Under the pieces are notes generated by a model. The model searched no databases. It had not been told where the DNA came from and saw nothing but the letters and a program-made list of their open reading frames with translations. The position numbers and the translations under genes were made by a program. Below, one piece after another: positions 1 through 9,660 of a DNA stretch of 64,000 bases. The first letter of the stretch is position 1. Each line of letters begins with the position of its first letter. The DNA is from Lineolata rhizophorae. Taxonomy: Eukaryota; Ascomycota; Dothideomycetes; Lineolatales; Lineolataceae. Location of the stretch: contig MU001671.1 in NCBI GenBank assembly GCA_010093515.1, forward strand, positions 1,431,734-1,495,733, read 5' to 3'.

Positions 1-1934
1 CCAGGCCTAGAGCTCCAATGCCTAGGTCTTCCATGTCGAGCCGTTCCAAAACCGAGTCGTTTGCCATGAAGGTCTCGGCTCGCTTCTGCCAAAAGCTTTC
101 GTGTCTGCGTTGTCGGCAGGCGTGCTCTGCTGTCGATAACCCGGCACGGAGCTTAACGAAGACGACTCATTGGGCAAGGTAGCCAGGGTAGAGTAGTCTA
201 TCCCCGAAGTTAACCTGACGTGGGAGACCGCCACTCTCCGCTAGCAGTCGGTACATATTGACCGAATTCTAGCAGAATCAATGGCGATTGTACTTGGGCA
301 TCCGGAGTTGTTTCTTTTTCCACGTTCGGCTTTTACCGCTTCGTCCCTTTAAAACCTTTCTAGTCCCCCTTGATAGATTCGCTGTCGAGTTCGAAATGCG
401 ATCCTTATCTCTAAGCCAGCCATAAAGCTTCGACTTCCGTATCCCAAGCTCATCGGATAGGGGTTGGGGCTTCACTCTTTCTCCGATGACAACTCTCTCC
501 CGGATTCATTACAGTGTTGGCTCATCCAATCTCGTACGGGCTAGTCTTCGGGACGGCCTAGCATCCTACTGACGGCCGTCTACTTGACTTCGAGGGGGTA
601 TTTCTTGATCCTCTTCCCGCACCTCGTCCTTCTTTTCACAGCAGAGCTTGGAAATCTGCCATCTTCGCCCGCCATTCGGACTTCGTGGCTTTGCGTTTCA
701 AGTTGTCTCGGGCATACGAAGCCGCATCCTAGCAGGACGTCTGGCTTCCCCCCTAGATCGGGCGCTGATTCGCCTTGCGCAGGTTCGCAGCGGGCCGCGT
801 GGGCATGCTGAGATTATCGAAGTCGGACATCGATACGAGCGTTGCTTGCTGGCAAGTAACTCAGATTAAAGTAGAGCTGAGTATAGCGACGCTATCAGGA
901 TAACAGCGCGGTCTTAAAGAGAGAATAACCATTTCGGTTTATTGATTTCGATCATGATATATGGATGTTTCTTCAGAACAAAAGGCCAGCTGAGTAAGGG
1001 GAAGAGGAAGAGTGACAGAGAGAAGAAGAGAATTTCAAGGTGGTTCCTGTCGGGCGTCCTCCGTACCTGCCTACTATAACGTTGCCACGTTGCTCAGGTC
1101 GGAAGACGCTACGGACCAACCCGGGCTCCAAGGTCTAGTGCCTGCCTATGCAGAATGCATTTCTCGAAACTGTGGAATCGACGGCGCTATATTGGCGGAA
1201 GGAGCGAAAGAGACGAGGCTGAACGAGGGCAAATTCTATTCCCAGGCCATGGCATAGTTCTTGCACCTTTCGAATATTAGTACTTGGTCCACTCTCTTCA
1301 ATTTGCTGACCGTGACCGAGAACACCACCATTCTAATGACTATCATGCCTAGTCATTGCATATGACGCTGACTGGTCATAAACACGCGATGAGCTGGAAT
1401 TCCTGTTGAAAAAAAAAAAATGCACAGGCACATGTTTTTACGTCATCTTCAAACCACCCGCTAAAGGAGAAACTGCAAGCAACTAGCGCATTTGCAGCAT
1501 GATATCGTAGGGGTTTGCTCACTCACATACTAGGGTGCGGCTAGAGAACTCGGTGGGCATCCGCCGAAAAATACCATTCGGCTGGCGAGCGGCTCTAGAC
1601 GGAAGATTACCAGAAAAATGAGCAGTTTTCAACGATTGCCTACGTTGCATTTAGTGATTCAACTGTAAGTCCATATGGCTTCTACACTATTATCGCTTTG
1701 AACCTAACCTATATTGCCTTGGACCATCGGCAATGAAGCGTGTTGTCTAAATAAGCCAATAGAATTATGTTAGTTACGTCTGTGATGAATACTACATAGA
1801 TAACGCAAGAAAAGTGGCAATTATTATTCTTCCATCTGAACCGTGGCGCGACACCTTTTCCATATGCAAGACTATCGGTAGTCACAAGCAACGCCACTTC
1901 CTTGGGGACCCGGACAACACCACCTACCGATAGC
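1..1934. other. Gene-poor left flank
   Basis: No intact ATG-initiated gene is supportable here. Apart from the helix-turn-helix fragment at 278-475 (-), open frames are short, mostly begin on GTG/TTG and carry no recognisable motif. The last part (about 1700-1934) is the 3' flank of the SDR-deacetylase gene. Confidence 0.5.
278..475 (-). pseudogene. Decayed helix-turn-helix (CENP-B/Psq-like) transposase fragment
   Basis: A 65-codon reading frame, open also for about a dozen codons further upstream, encodes a segment resembling a Psq/CENP-B N-terminal helix-turn-helix: LSDELGIRKSKLYGWLRDKD followed by basic residues. In pogo/Tigger-type transposases and CENP-B-like proteins this pattern is the DNA-recognition helix. 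The frame has no good ATG (it opens on GTG), is bounded by stops on both sides, and no DDE catalytic domain is visible in the flanking kilobase. After its stop the same frame continues toward position 1 with only scattered stops, so coding sequence may once have run off the window edge. I read it as a relic of a DNA transposon or a broken HTH gene. The family assignment is motif recognition only. Confidence 0.35.
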
Positions 1935-4133
1935 TCATTTTTCGAACGCTTTCCATTTACTCGCCGCCTCGCCGAAGGTCATGAACTCGACCTCCATGTC
2001 CCCTTTCTGCTTGACCCACCGCAAGAAGCGTTCGACCATGGGCAAAACGTGGGCGTTCCCACTCGTATCGGGGTGCAGCACCAGCGGATACGTCACCATT
2101 TCGATCCGACGTCTCAAATCTTTCTTGCCAGTCTCCACCGCCTCAGCAGCGAGCTCCACCAGTTCCTCGTGTAAAAACTCGAACCGGTCCATCCACATGC
2201 GCTCGATCACGCGTGCGTCCACGTAACCATGGCTATTGGGCGTATGGGGCCAGAACTGCATCGGGGTCATATCCTCCATATACCAGTTGGCGGGGACCTC
2301 GACTAGCGCCGAAGGAGACGGCGAGGCTGCCTTAGGCAGTGGCCGCATCCACGATTTGGCGCTAACATCGGGCCCGTACTGCGGGGGAGCGATCGGGGGC
2401 AGATGCGGGAGGAAGTAGGGAGTACTGTCATGGTGGCTGAGGGAGGTGTCGTACAGGAAGCCGTGCGATTCTAGCAAAGCCACGGTGTTCTCTCGGAGCT
2501 GGTATAGCGGCGCCCGGTAGCCAAGGGGTTGCTTACCGGTTAGAGAGCGCGCCACTGCGACGCAGTGCTCGATTACTTCCGCTTCTTGGTCTTCCGTAAG
2601 CTGCGAAGCACCCTAGAGTTGTTAAGTGAGTTAGTGTGCGCTCTTGGCGATAATATCTATTGGCTATCATGAGGGGCTCAAGCTGCAATTTTCGTACACA
2701 CCTCGTGGCAGTACCCATGCAAGCCGATTTCGGCTCCACTCCCAACGATATCCTTCATTTGGTCCGGGAAACTTTCCATGCTGTGTCCTGGAACGAACCA
2801 GGTGACCTTGTCTGAGACACCGAGCTTACGAAACAGCCGTAAAAGTCGTGGGACTCCAACTCGCGCGGAGAAGAACCCGCTGCTGTAGTCTGCCATGTTA
2901 TTGTCTGGGTGCGTCCCGGTGCCGAGCCATCCGGACACGGCGTCGAAGTCTACGGAGAGGAGAACCTTAATGGTCGGCACTGGTCTTGCTGAGGGGGTCG
3001 GGGCGGGGGGTATGATCGATTGGGGGACCGACTGTTGCGGCGGACGAGGCGAAGTCGCTTTTACGAGTTCGTCATCGCGCCACACAAGCCTGCCTTCCAT
3101 GCCACCATCAACGCTGATGCACTCTCCAGAAATATGCCCCGCTGCGCGATGACTGCTCAAAAAGACCACCGCGCGCGCAACATCAGCTGGTTTGGCAATC
3201 TTGGCAAGCGGGACTCTGGGAGAGCGAAATTAGCGCACTGTGCATGTTTACACTGAAAAGCCCTCATGAACACGTACGTAGCTTGCGCTTCGGTATACAT
3301 CTCTCTGGGATCGTCCAGTCGCCCTTCAATCAATGGCGTGTCGACCCACCCAGGCGCTACAGCGTTTACCCTCGCCCTCGCGTTAAGCTTCACCACCTCA
3401 TTTTTCACGCTCCTCACCAGCCCATACTGCAGCCCCGCTTTCCCGCTGGCGTACTCCGCATGTCCCGCCTGCCCAAACTTGCCGCATTCGCTCCCCGTCA
3501 GCACGACGGCCAGGTGGGGCGGCTCTCCGCCACCGCCAGCTTCGTCCTTGTCGGCCGCCGCCCGCGCGAGGAAGTGCTTCACCGTCAGAAACGTGCCGCG
3601 CACGTTGGTCGCGTATGTCTTCTCCCAGAGGTCCAGCGGCAGCTCCCAGATCGGGTATGCGGCGCTCTCGTCGGTGATGCCGGCATTGGCGGCTAGGATG
3701 TGGATGGGGCCGAAACGGGAGTGAGCGGCGGCGATGGCGGACGCGACGGATGGCTCGCTGCTGATATCGCCTTGGATGTAGTGGAGGTTGAGATCTGTGG
3801 AGGGGGCGGTAGGCGGTCGGAGGTCGTGGCCGGAGACTTTGCAGCCTTGGGCTGGGGTGGGTTAGAATTGAGAAGGCGCGAGGGAGAGTAGAACGGGCAG
3901 ACACGACTGCAATTGCGGCTGATTCAATGTATGCCGAGCAAGACAATTGGAAACCAATTGAAATTAGAAAATTGAACTAAGTGATTGAATCGGGAATAGA
4001 AAATGTAGTTTGCGACTCGATTGAATGAGAGATTGAAGAACCCACCGAGAAATTCCTCGACGATAGCGTGGCCTATGCCGCCGGCCGCACCCGTCACAAA
4101 GACATGCAAACCCTCGATTCCGAGAAACGACAT
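1935..4133 (-). CDS. Fused short-chain dehydrogenase / HpPgdA-like polysaccharide deacetylase
   Basis: Four exons (4133-4046, 3851-3278, 3215-2702, 2612-1935) give 617 aa; introns use GTGGGT, GTACGT and GTGTGT donors. Residues 1-262 are a classical SDR: TGAAGGIG at 14-21, NAG at 85-87, Asn112, Ser150, Tyr163 and Lys167 (YASGK) forming the catalytic tetrad, and a C-terminal SGECISVDGG. A Pro-rich linker (about 263-303) leads to a NodB-fold deacetylase resembling Helicobacter PgdA and PuuE-type enzymes: SVDFDAVSGWLG with Asp310/Asp312 and HGYCHE with His387/His391 as likely metal ligands. The SDR C-terminus and deacetylase N-terminus lie in one exon, so the fusion does not depend on an intron call. 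No signal peptide is seen, suggesting a cytosolic enzyme. The substrate is unknown; an amidohydrolase role on a small molecule is as likely as cell-wall glycan deacetylation. Confidence 0.87.
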
Positions 4134-4828
4134 GTTTTCAACAGAGTTTGAAACCTAAATCAAGACTACAGCATCAATTGAGAATTTCCCCAACTGTAAC
4201 TGGGTGGAAACAGCAACACGGCCTTGGCGGCGGCGCTTAAGTATACGATGGGCGTCTATCCGATCGACGTAGCCATCCCACTTTTGCGGGCAAGCTCGCT
4301 GCCAATCGGAGCGGAATCATGACATGCATGCCATAGAGCGCAGACGCCCAATCCTCTCTAAACAATGCGGGGTGACGCGCATGTACCTGCGTCGTTTGGT
4401 AACGAGCAAATGTAAACCTCGTTCGAAGATAGAGATTGCCCGTGGTCGAGCGGCTGATTTGTTTCTCGTAGATTGAGCTGCAAATTTTATTGAACATTCG
4501 TTCCGATTACAAGCACGGGCAGGTACACGAAAATAGAAGTCACGTGGAAACAAATCACTTCACTTCGAAACTCAAAGCAACGATTATGTTCATGTCTTCT
4601 GTCGGAACGTAAGACACGTTGCGCGTCCTCTAGGTACTACGCGTCCGAATAATTTCGTCCGGAGGATGAATATCCACTAGAGATGTCAATGCACTCGCTA
4701 GGCAGAACTATTCAACCATCTATAAATCGAAGGTCGTCCAACTATAATTTTAGGCTCTAAAGCCCGCTGCATGAACAAGTCCTGAACTACAAGACAACAA
4801 AACCAAGTCCAACAGAATCAAATCCAAC
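4134..4828. promoter_or_regulatory. Divergent intergenic promoter region
   Basis: This 695-bp gap separates the starts of the SDR-deacetylase gene (-) and the DsbA-like gene (+). A TATA-like TATAAAT lies at 4721-4727, about 100 nt before the plus-strand ATG, followed by an A/C-rich leader typical of fungal 5' UTRs. No other element is claimed. Confidence 0.5.
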
Positions 4829-5770
4829 ATGTCTGCCCCCTTGGTCAACAACTCCGGCACAGACGCCGGCCCCCCAAGAATGACCTTCCACATCGATATC
4901 ACTTTCGACTTCCCCTGCCCTTGGGTAAGCCCGTCTCCGCCCCATTCATTCTCCTATCGCGCTCGCTCATCAAATATACAGTGCTACATCGGTCATCGCC
5001 GCCTCTCCCGCGCCATCGACCTGTACCGCAAAGTCTACCCCGGCGGCCGCAACGACGTCTTCCAGTTCCACTGGCACCCATTCTACCTTTCAGGCACCGC
5101 CTCGCTCTGCGAGACAGCATCCGACTCCGCCACCATCTCGTTAGGCTCCGCGAACTGCACCTCTAGTGCCTGCGCGCCTTCCTCCTCCGTCTCCGCCACC
5201 GAGGTCCTCTCCACTCGCTTCGCCGACCAACCCGAGCGCGCAGCCGCTGTCGTCGATCGCCTGCACCAAGTTGGCCGCTCCGAAGGCATCTTGTTCGACT
5301 TCTCTCCCGGGACGGGCATGAAGATCCCGCGCGCTGGCACGCGCGATGTCCACCGCTTAGTGCGGTTGGTGGATCGGAAGTACGGGGATGTGGCGGCGCA
5401 GGCGCTAGTGGAGCAGCTATACCATGGGATCTACGAAGAAGGAGTGGACGTTGGAGAAAAGGAGGAGTTGGTACGGCTGGCGGCGGGAGTGAAGGAAGCG
5501 AGCTGCGGGTCCGACAAAGTATTGTCTATCGACGAGGGGACTATTAGAGCGTGGATGGAGAGCGATGAAGGCTGTGAGGAGATAGATAAGGAAGCAGAGA
5601 GAGCGAGAGCGGGGGAAGGCGTAACGGGAGTGCCCACTTTTGTAGTTAGCGGAAGTAAGGCTAGTAGGGAGGCTTTGGAAGGCGCACACGACGTCGGGGA
5701 TTGGTTGGAGGTTCTAACGAAGATTAAACAGGCCAATGAGGAGCACAGCGGGGCCAAAATTAGCGTTTAG
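4829..5770 (+). CDS. DsbA/FrnE-family thioredoxin-fold oxidoreductase
   Basis: Two exons (4829-4924, 4982-5770) encode 294 aa. The 57-nt intron (GTAAGC...ACAG) is a multiple of three without a stop, so the unspliced frame also reads through. Splicing is supported because it joins ...DFPCPW to CYIG, creating the CPWC active-site motif (Cys30-Cys33) expected in DsbA-like/FrnE (2-hydroxychromene-2-carboxylate isomerase-type) proteins. The C-terminal TGVPTFVV supplies the cis-proline loop of the thioredoxin fold. The helical insert between these motifs is divergent and Ser/Thr-rich near residues 75-105. Such proteins catalyse thiol-disulfide exchange or glutathione-dependent reactions. No signal peptide is seen, so cytosol is likely. 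The frame stays open to the stop at 5768-5770. It converges on the Hal3-like gene. Confidence 0.85.
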   Translation: MSAPLVNNSGTDAGPPRMTFHIDITFDFPCPWVSPSPPHSFSYRARSSNIQCYIGHRRLSRAIDLYRKVYPGGRNDVFQFHWHPFYLSGTASLCETASDSATISLGSANCTSSACAPSSSVSATEVLSTRFADQPERAAAVVDRLHQVGRSEGILFDFSPGTGMKIPRAGTRDVHRLVRLVDRKYGDVAAQALVEQLYHGIYEEGVDVGEKEELVRLAAGVKEASCGSDKVLSIDEGTIRAWMESDEGCEEIDKEAERARAGEGVTGVPTFVVSGSKASREALEGAHDVGDWLEVLTKIKQANEEHSGAKISV

Positions 5771-6106
5771 GAGTAAGCAAGATTCTCGGCATCGTATCGT
5801 CAGCGCTAAGACTCTGGGATATCTCGGACAACCGTTTGCAACCGCCAGCTCACTCTCCGAGTGCGCTCCTTATGCACAGTTAGTACAACATCAAACAAGC
5901 TTCGACACTAGTTTAGCTCGACCTTTGAAATTACTTAGCTGAGTAGCACTCTGTGATCTAGCTGGACGGACGTTTAAACAATAGGCTGATGGAATCCCCG
6001 CATCCCATATAGAATTGACGTGTGGTTATGCATAGGGACCGAGTCTGACGAACCAAGTCGATACCAAACAATACGGGAATAAGACAAACGCAATACTTGC
6101 GAGTGT
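5771..6106. other. Convergent 3' intergenic region
   Basis: The 336 bp between the stop codons of the DsbA-like gene (+) and the Hal3-like gene (-) hold no supportable gene or repeat; this is presumably overlapping 3' UTR space. Confidence 0.5.
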
Positions 6107-7267
6107 CTAACACTCTAGCAGGCGCGGCGGCTTGCGATCTGCTCGTTCACGTTTCTCCAATTCCTGCACGCGCCGCATCATAGTGCGCTCGATAGAATGG
6201 GGGGAATCTCCGACGCCGTTCTCATCGCCAGAGTCGCTCGACTGTTTGGTTGATGCGCTACTTAGGTCTCCTGCGCGCATGGGATAGGTTTCTTTAGCTA
6301 GCGGCGGGGGCATATAGGCGCATAAGATGCACAGGACAAAGAACGTACTAGCATTTAGCGTATTCGGGGTCGTTGCCCCTGAGCCGCTGAAGAAGTTTGC
6401 GGACGTGCTATTCTGGCCTATCTCTTTGCGGAAGACCGATTCTGACTCAGATACGAATCCATTTGAACCCTTCTCTTCTAGGCCAAGAACATCCGCAATC
6501 TCAGCTACCACCTGCCTCCAATCTCTCATGGCACCGTCTCCCGTATCCCCGCACGCCAATTCCTTCTCCTGCGGCCTCAGAACGCGGACCCACGTTCCCC
6601 ACTCCTCCTCTAGCATGCGCACCTGCACCCTCGTCACCGGATGCCGCCACATGGCCGTGTTCATCGCCGGCGCGACCAGGATCTTCTTTGGCGGCGCCGA
6701 CCCCGGCGGCATTCTTTGCATGCTCGGCGGCCACCTGATTGGGTCTACGGTGCCGTCCGTGTCCCACGCGCGCAGTGTCGACAGTAGCAAGTTGTCGGCG
6801 ATGCCCTGCACCATCTTGGCCATGGAGTTTGCGCTCAGCGGCGCCACAGCGCACGCGTCAGCCCAGCGCCGCAGTTCGATGTGCAGGATCTTGCTGCCGC
6901 GCGTCCAGGGCACGGCCCACTCGTCCTCGTCGGCATAGACGGCCTCGACACCGGGGAGGCTGGTCAGGGACGGCACCGGCGGCTGTTCTACCGACTGGCC
7001 CGACAGGAAGTGCGCGGAAGAGGCGGTTAGGATGATGCGGATATGCGGCATGGGCTTATAGGCGGTTGTGAGGCGCTGGACAATGAGCGGGATCTTGATG
7101 GTAGCGACAGAGCCGGAGGCGCAGAGGAGAAGATGCGGGCGCGCATCGTTGAAATGGTCAGAGGCAGAAAAGACAGTCGATGCTCCCGGAGCGCCCGTTG
7201 GAGGTCCGGATAAACTGGGTGGGTGGTTGAAATCGCCTGTAGTTTCTAGCGGCATCGGGTATGCCAT
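6107..7267 (-). CDS. Phosphopantothenoylcysteine decarboxylase / Hal3-like flavoprotein
   Basis: A single-exon 386-aa protein of the HFCD flavoprotein family. It decarboxylates 4'-phosphopantothenoylcysteine to 4'-phosphopantetheine in coenzyme A synthesis. Visible motifs: flavin-binding HLLLCASGSVATIK (about 45-58), HIELRRWAD with catalytic His129, PLSANSMAK, APAMNTAMW with Asn203, and ELACGDTGDGAM with Cys239. The His, Asn and Cys that yeast divides between Hal3/Vhs3 and Cab3 are all present in this one chain, so a homotrimeric enzyme is inferred. Residues after about 260 form an acidic/Ser-rich tail without a family match, with a short hydrophobic stretch (FFVLCILCAY); an undetected intron there cannot be excluded. 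It is divergent from grx5 across 387 bp and starts with an ATG before the family-conserved block. Confidence 0.88.
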   Translation of the reverse strand: MAYPMPLETTGDFNHPPSLSGPPTGAPGASTVFSASDHFNDARPHLLLCASGSVATIKIPLIVQRLTTAYKPMPHIRIILTASSAHFLSGQSVEQPPVPSLTSLPGVEAVYADEDEWAVPWTRGSKILHIELRRWADACAVAPLSANSMAKMVQGIADNLLLSTLRAWDTDGTVDPIRWPPSMQRMPPGSAPPKKILVAPAMNTAMWRHPVTRVQVRMLEEEWGTWVRVLRPQEKELACGDTGDGAMRDWRQVVAEIADVLGLEEKGSNGFVSESESVFRKEIGQNSTSANFFSGSGATTPNTLNASTFFVLCILCAYMPPPLAKETYPMRAGDLSSASTKQSSDSGDENGVGDSPHSIERTMMRRVQELEKRERADRKPPRLLEC

Positions 7268-7654
7268 TGCGGGCAGCTCGTGATGTAAAACGACTGAGGA
7301 ATTCAGGACCCGTGAGGTCAGTAAGGGGCGTAGTTTCCACCTCCCTTATATAATGTCTCGGATCGCAATAAAACCGCTTCTCGACGACACTGACGCATTA
7401 CTAAACACACCTCAGGAACATAACATCATTTGACAAACGTTGCGTGCATCATTGCGAACGATCTTTTGGACGGCAACTGCGGATGGCTGATGTCATGCCG
7501 CCAAGCAGTCATAGTGTCATAGCTCCCTCGGCGAAATTGCTTCCCCGACGCATTTCTAAACATCATCCGGAAGCTCTCATCGTCTGTCGCCGCCACCAAG
7601 AAGTTTGTTAACTAAAACCACTCAGACTCTCTGCACATTTCTGCAAATCCCATT
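7268..7654. promoter_or_regulatory. Bidirectional promoter between the Hal3-like gene and grx5
   Basis: The 387-bp divergent gap contains a near-palindromic TTATATAA at about 7346-7353, roughly 80 nt upstream of the minus-strand ATG and in TATA-box position for that gene. The plus-strand side is pyrimidine-rich before the grx5 ATG. Shared control of CoA synthesis and Fe-S trafficking is possible but is inference only. Confidence 0.45.
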
Positions 7655-8404
7655 ATGCTGTCTCGAACGGCTCTCACATCTGTAGGATCTTCCAAGTCGG
7701 ACTGCACCAATTGCGCTTGGACGGCAAACTAATTCAACCAACTAGGCCTTCCGGCAGTCTTCGCGCCACATTTCTCCCCGCCCAGTCGTCACCTCTGCCG
7801 CCGCATGGTCACCATCAGCACGCTCACAACAACCCGCAACTTTCCGCATTCAGTCTCCCCAGCAGCTCCGCTTCCTCTCCGAGGCCACGCGATCTGCGAT
7901 CGAGAAGGCCGTCGGAACGAAGCCTGTGGTGCTGTTTATGAAGGGGACCCCGGATACTCCGCAATGCGGGTTCTCCAAGGCGAGCGTGCAGATTCTAGGA
8001 ATTAATGGCGTGGACCCGGATAAGTTTGCGGCATTTAACGTGCTAGAGGACGATGAGCTTAGGCAAGGTACGTGCTTGGAGGGGCGCGAAGCTCGCGGCA
8101 GTCGTAGGGTGGGCGAAGTGGCGGACAGTCGGCTTGTTTACGGCACCGCTTACCTATTGTGCGGGCTCGCGCACATGCATATTAAGATGGTTTCACCTTT
8201 GCAAAACGCTAATACCTGACAGGAATCAAGGAATTCTCGGAATGGCCTACCATCCCGCAGCTGTACGTGGACAAGGAGTTCGTTGGCGGATGTGACATCT
8301 TGATGTCGATGCATCAGGATGGCACGCTGGCGAAGATGCTCGAGGAGAAGGGCGTGTTAGTGCCGGTAGCAGAAGAGGAGACTCAGAAGGGGGATAGAAG
8401 CTAA
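7655..8404 (+). CDS. grx5: Mitochondrial monothiol glutaredoxin Grx5
   Basis: Three exons (7655-7681, 7746-8067, 8223-8404) encode 176 aa. The first exon carries only nine codons (MLSRTALTS); joined to exon 2 it forms a basic, Ser/Arg-rich mitochondrial presequence (about residues 1-50). The mature glutaredoxin has [12 protein letters not shown], the monothiol CGFSK active site (Cys83), WPTIPQLYV with the cis-Pro, and GGCDI, which binds glutathione. Grx5 transfers [2Fe-2S] clusters from the matrix ISC scaffold to recipient proteins. The total length fits fungal Grx5. Donors are GTAGGA (weak) and GTACGT; acceptors CTAG and ACAG. The frame at both junctions reconstructs conserved sequence, so the model is secure despite the weak first donor. 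Confidence 0.93.
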
Positions 8405-9660
8405 GGCAAGGAACGTTTCAAAATTGTAATGGTCATGTAAGAATTATAGCGATGCCGCGCTGCTTAGGTTCAAAGTCGCTGCATTCTTCGTCAAGCTTTT
8501 CGTGTGCCGATATATTCTTTTCGCCCGGACATACGATATCTGCAAGGGTTGCCTTTCACTGTCTAGGTATTGTATGTTTCATTTTTATCTATATATACAT
8601 TTACAAAATGTATGCGCTTCTAATTTAAGTGTTGTGCACTCTACTGCATCACAACACTTGCAAACATGAGTATCGACTTGCGATGTCACTCCTGCCGCGC
8701 CGTCTGATTGAAATTGCATAGGCTATCAACCTTGGCTTCGCTTGGTTTGTCAATGTCAAGACTCGGTCATTACTTGCATGACTTCCAGGGCGCCTTCACT
8801 TAACGCTATCAACTCCCGTAGAGTAGCAACATTTCAAACGTTGTTGCTAAAACAATGTCTATGGGTGATCATCGCCACAGTTTCCATTCAATCTCTAGCG
8901 CATTTCACCAAAGCATTGTGGCCTAAATAAGTAGTTTCATACAGTTGTACTATTGGTAGTCTAATTTTGCGGCCATTGTCAGATTTCCCAATCCAAGGAG
9001 CATAGCGGATATATTTGACATATTTTTCATATTGATAGCTAGAGATCTGTTAGTGGCTTCACACTGCCCTTCAAAGGTTTGAAATTGCCGAACTGAGCAG
9101 AGGTCATTTTCATCGGCTATCAATACCTGGTGCGCCAGTATTGGTGTCACCAACGTGCCACATCCATTTGCGCCTTTTATTCTCATAATTGCTCGAAATG
9201 TTACTCGTAATATACACTTTCATTAGATTTACTACCTGCCATTCCCCTACATTCATGAGAGGCTGCGCTAGATTCACGTGAGCCAGATCTAGAGCATGTC
9301 AGATGGCTTCCATTTTGCGAAACCGCGTTGGGCAAGCCATCTGCGCCTGCTATCTTACCGAGTTCAATGTCTTCCAAAGTAGCCGGTCAGCCATCTATTC
9401 TTGCCCTATTGAGGGGCTCACGTAGGCGGCCTATTCACCCAGCGCTGGCGCTGGCGGTTGCCGCAACGTGGCGTGGCTGCTACTTCAAGACCTATTGTTT
9501 TATTGTGCGCTTGTATTGGGCACGTCTTGGAAATGAATTGTCATTTTATGGTGGCCTGCGGGCTTGCCCGCCTTATATCAAGACTTCTTCCTGTCTCTTT
9601 TCTTTCTTTTCTTCTCCAAGTTCCAAAAACATCACCGCCATCACCACCATCAAAACCACC
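8405..9660. other. Intergenic region with promoter of the downstream orphan
   Basis: No gene is supportable in this 1.26-kb, AT-richer stretch. Near its right end a TATAT element (9574-9578) is followed by a CT-rich tract and an ACCACC-ATGG start context at 9661, which I take as the core promoter and leader of the next gene. Confidence 0.45.
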
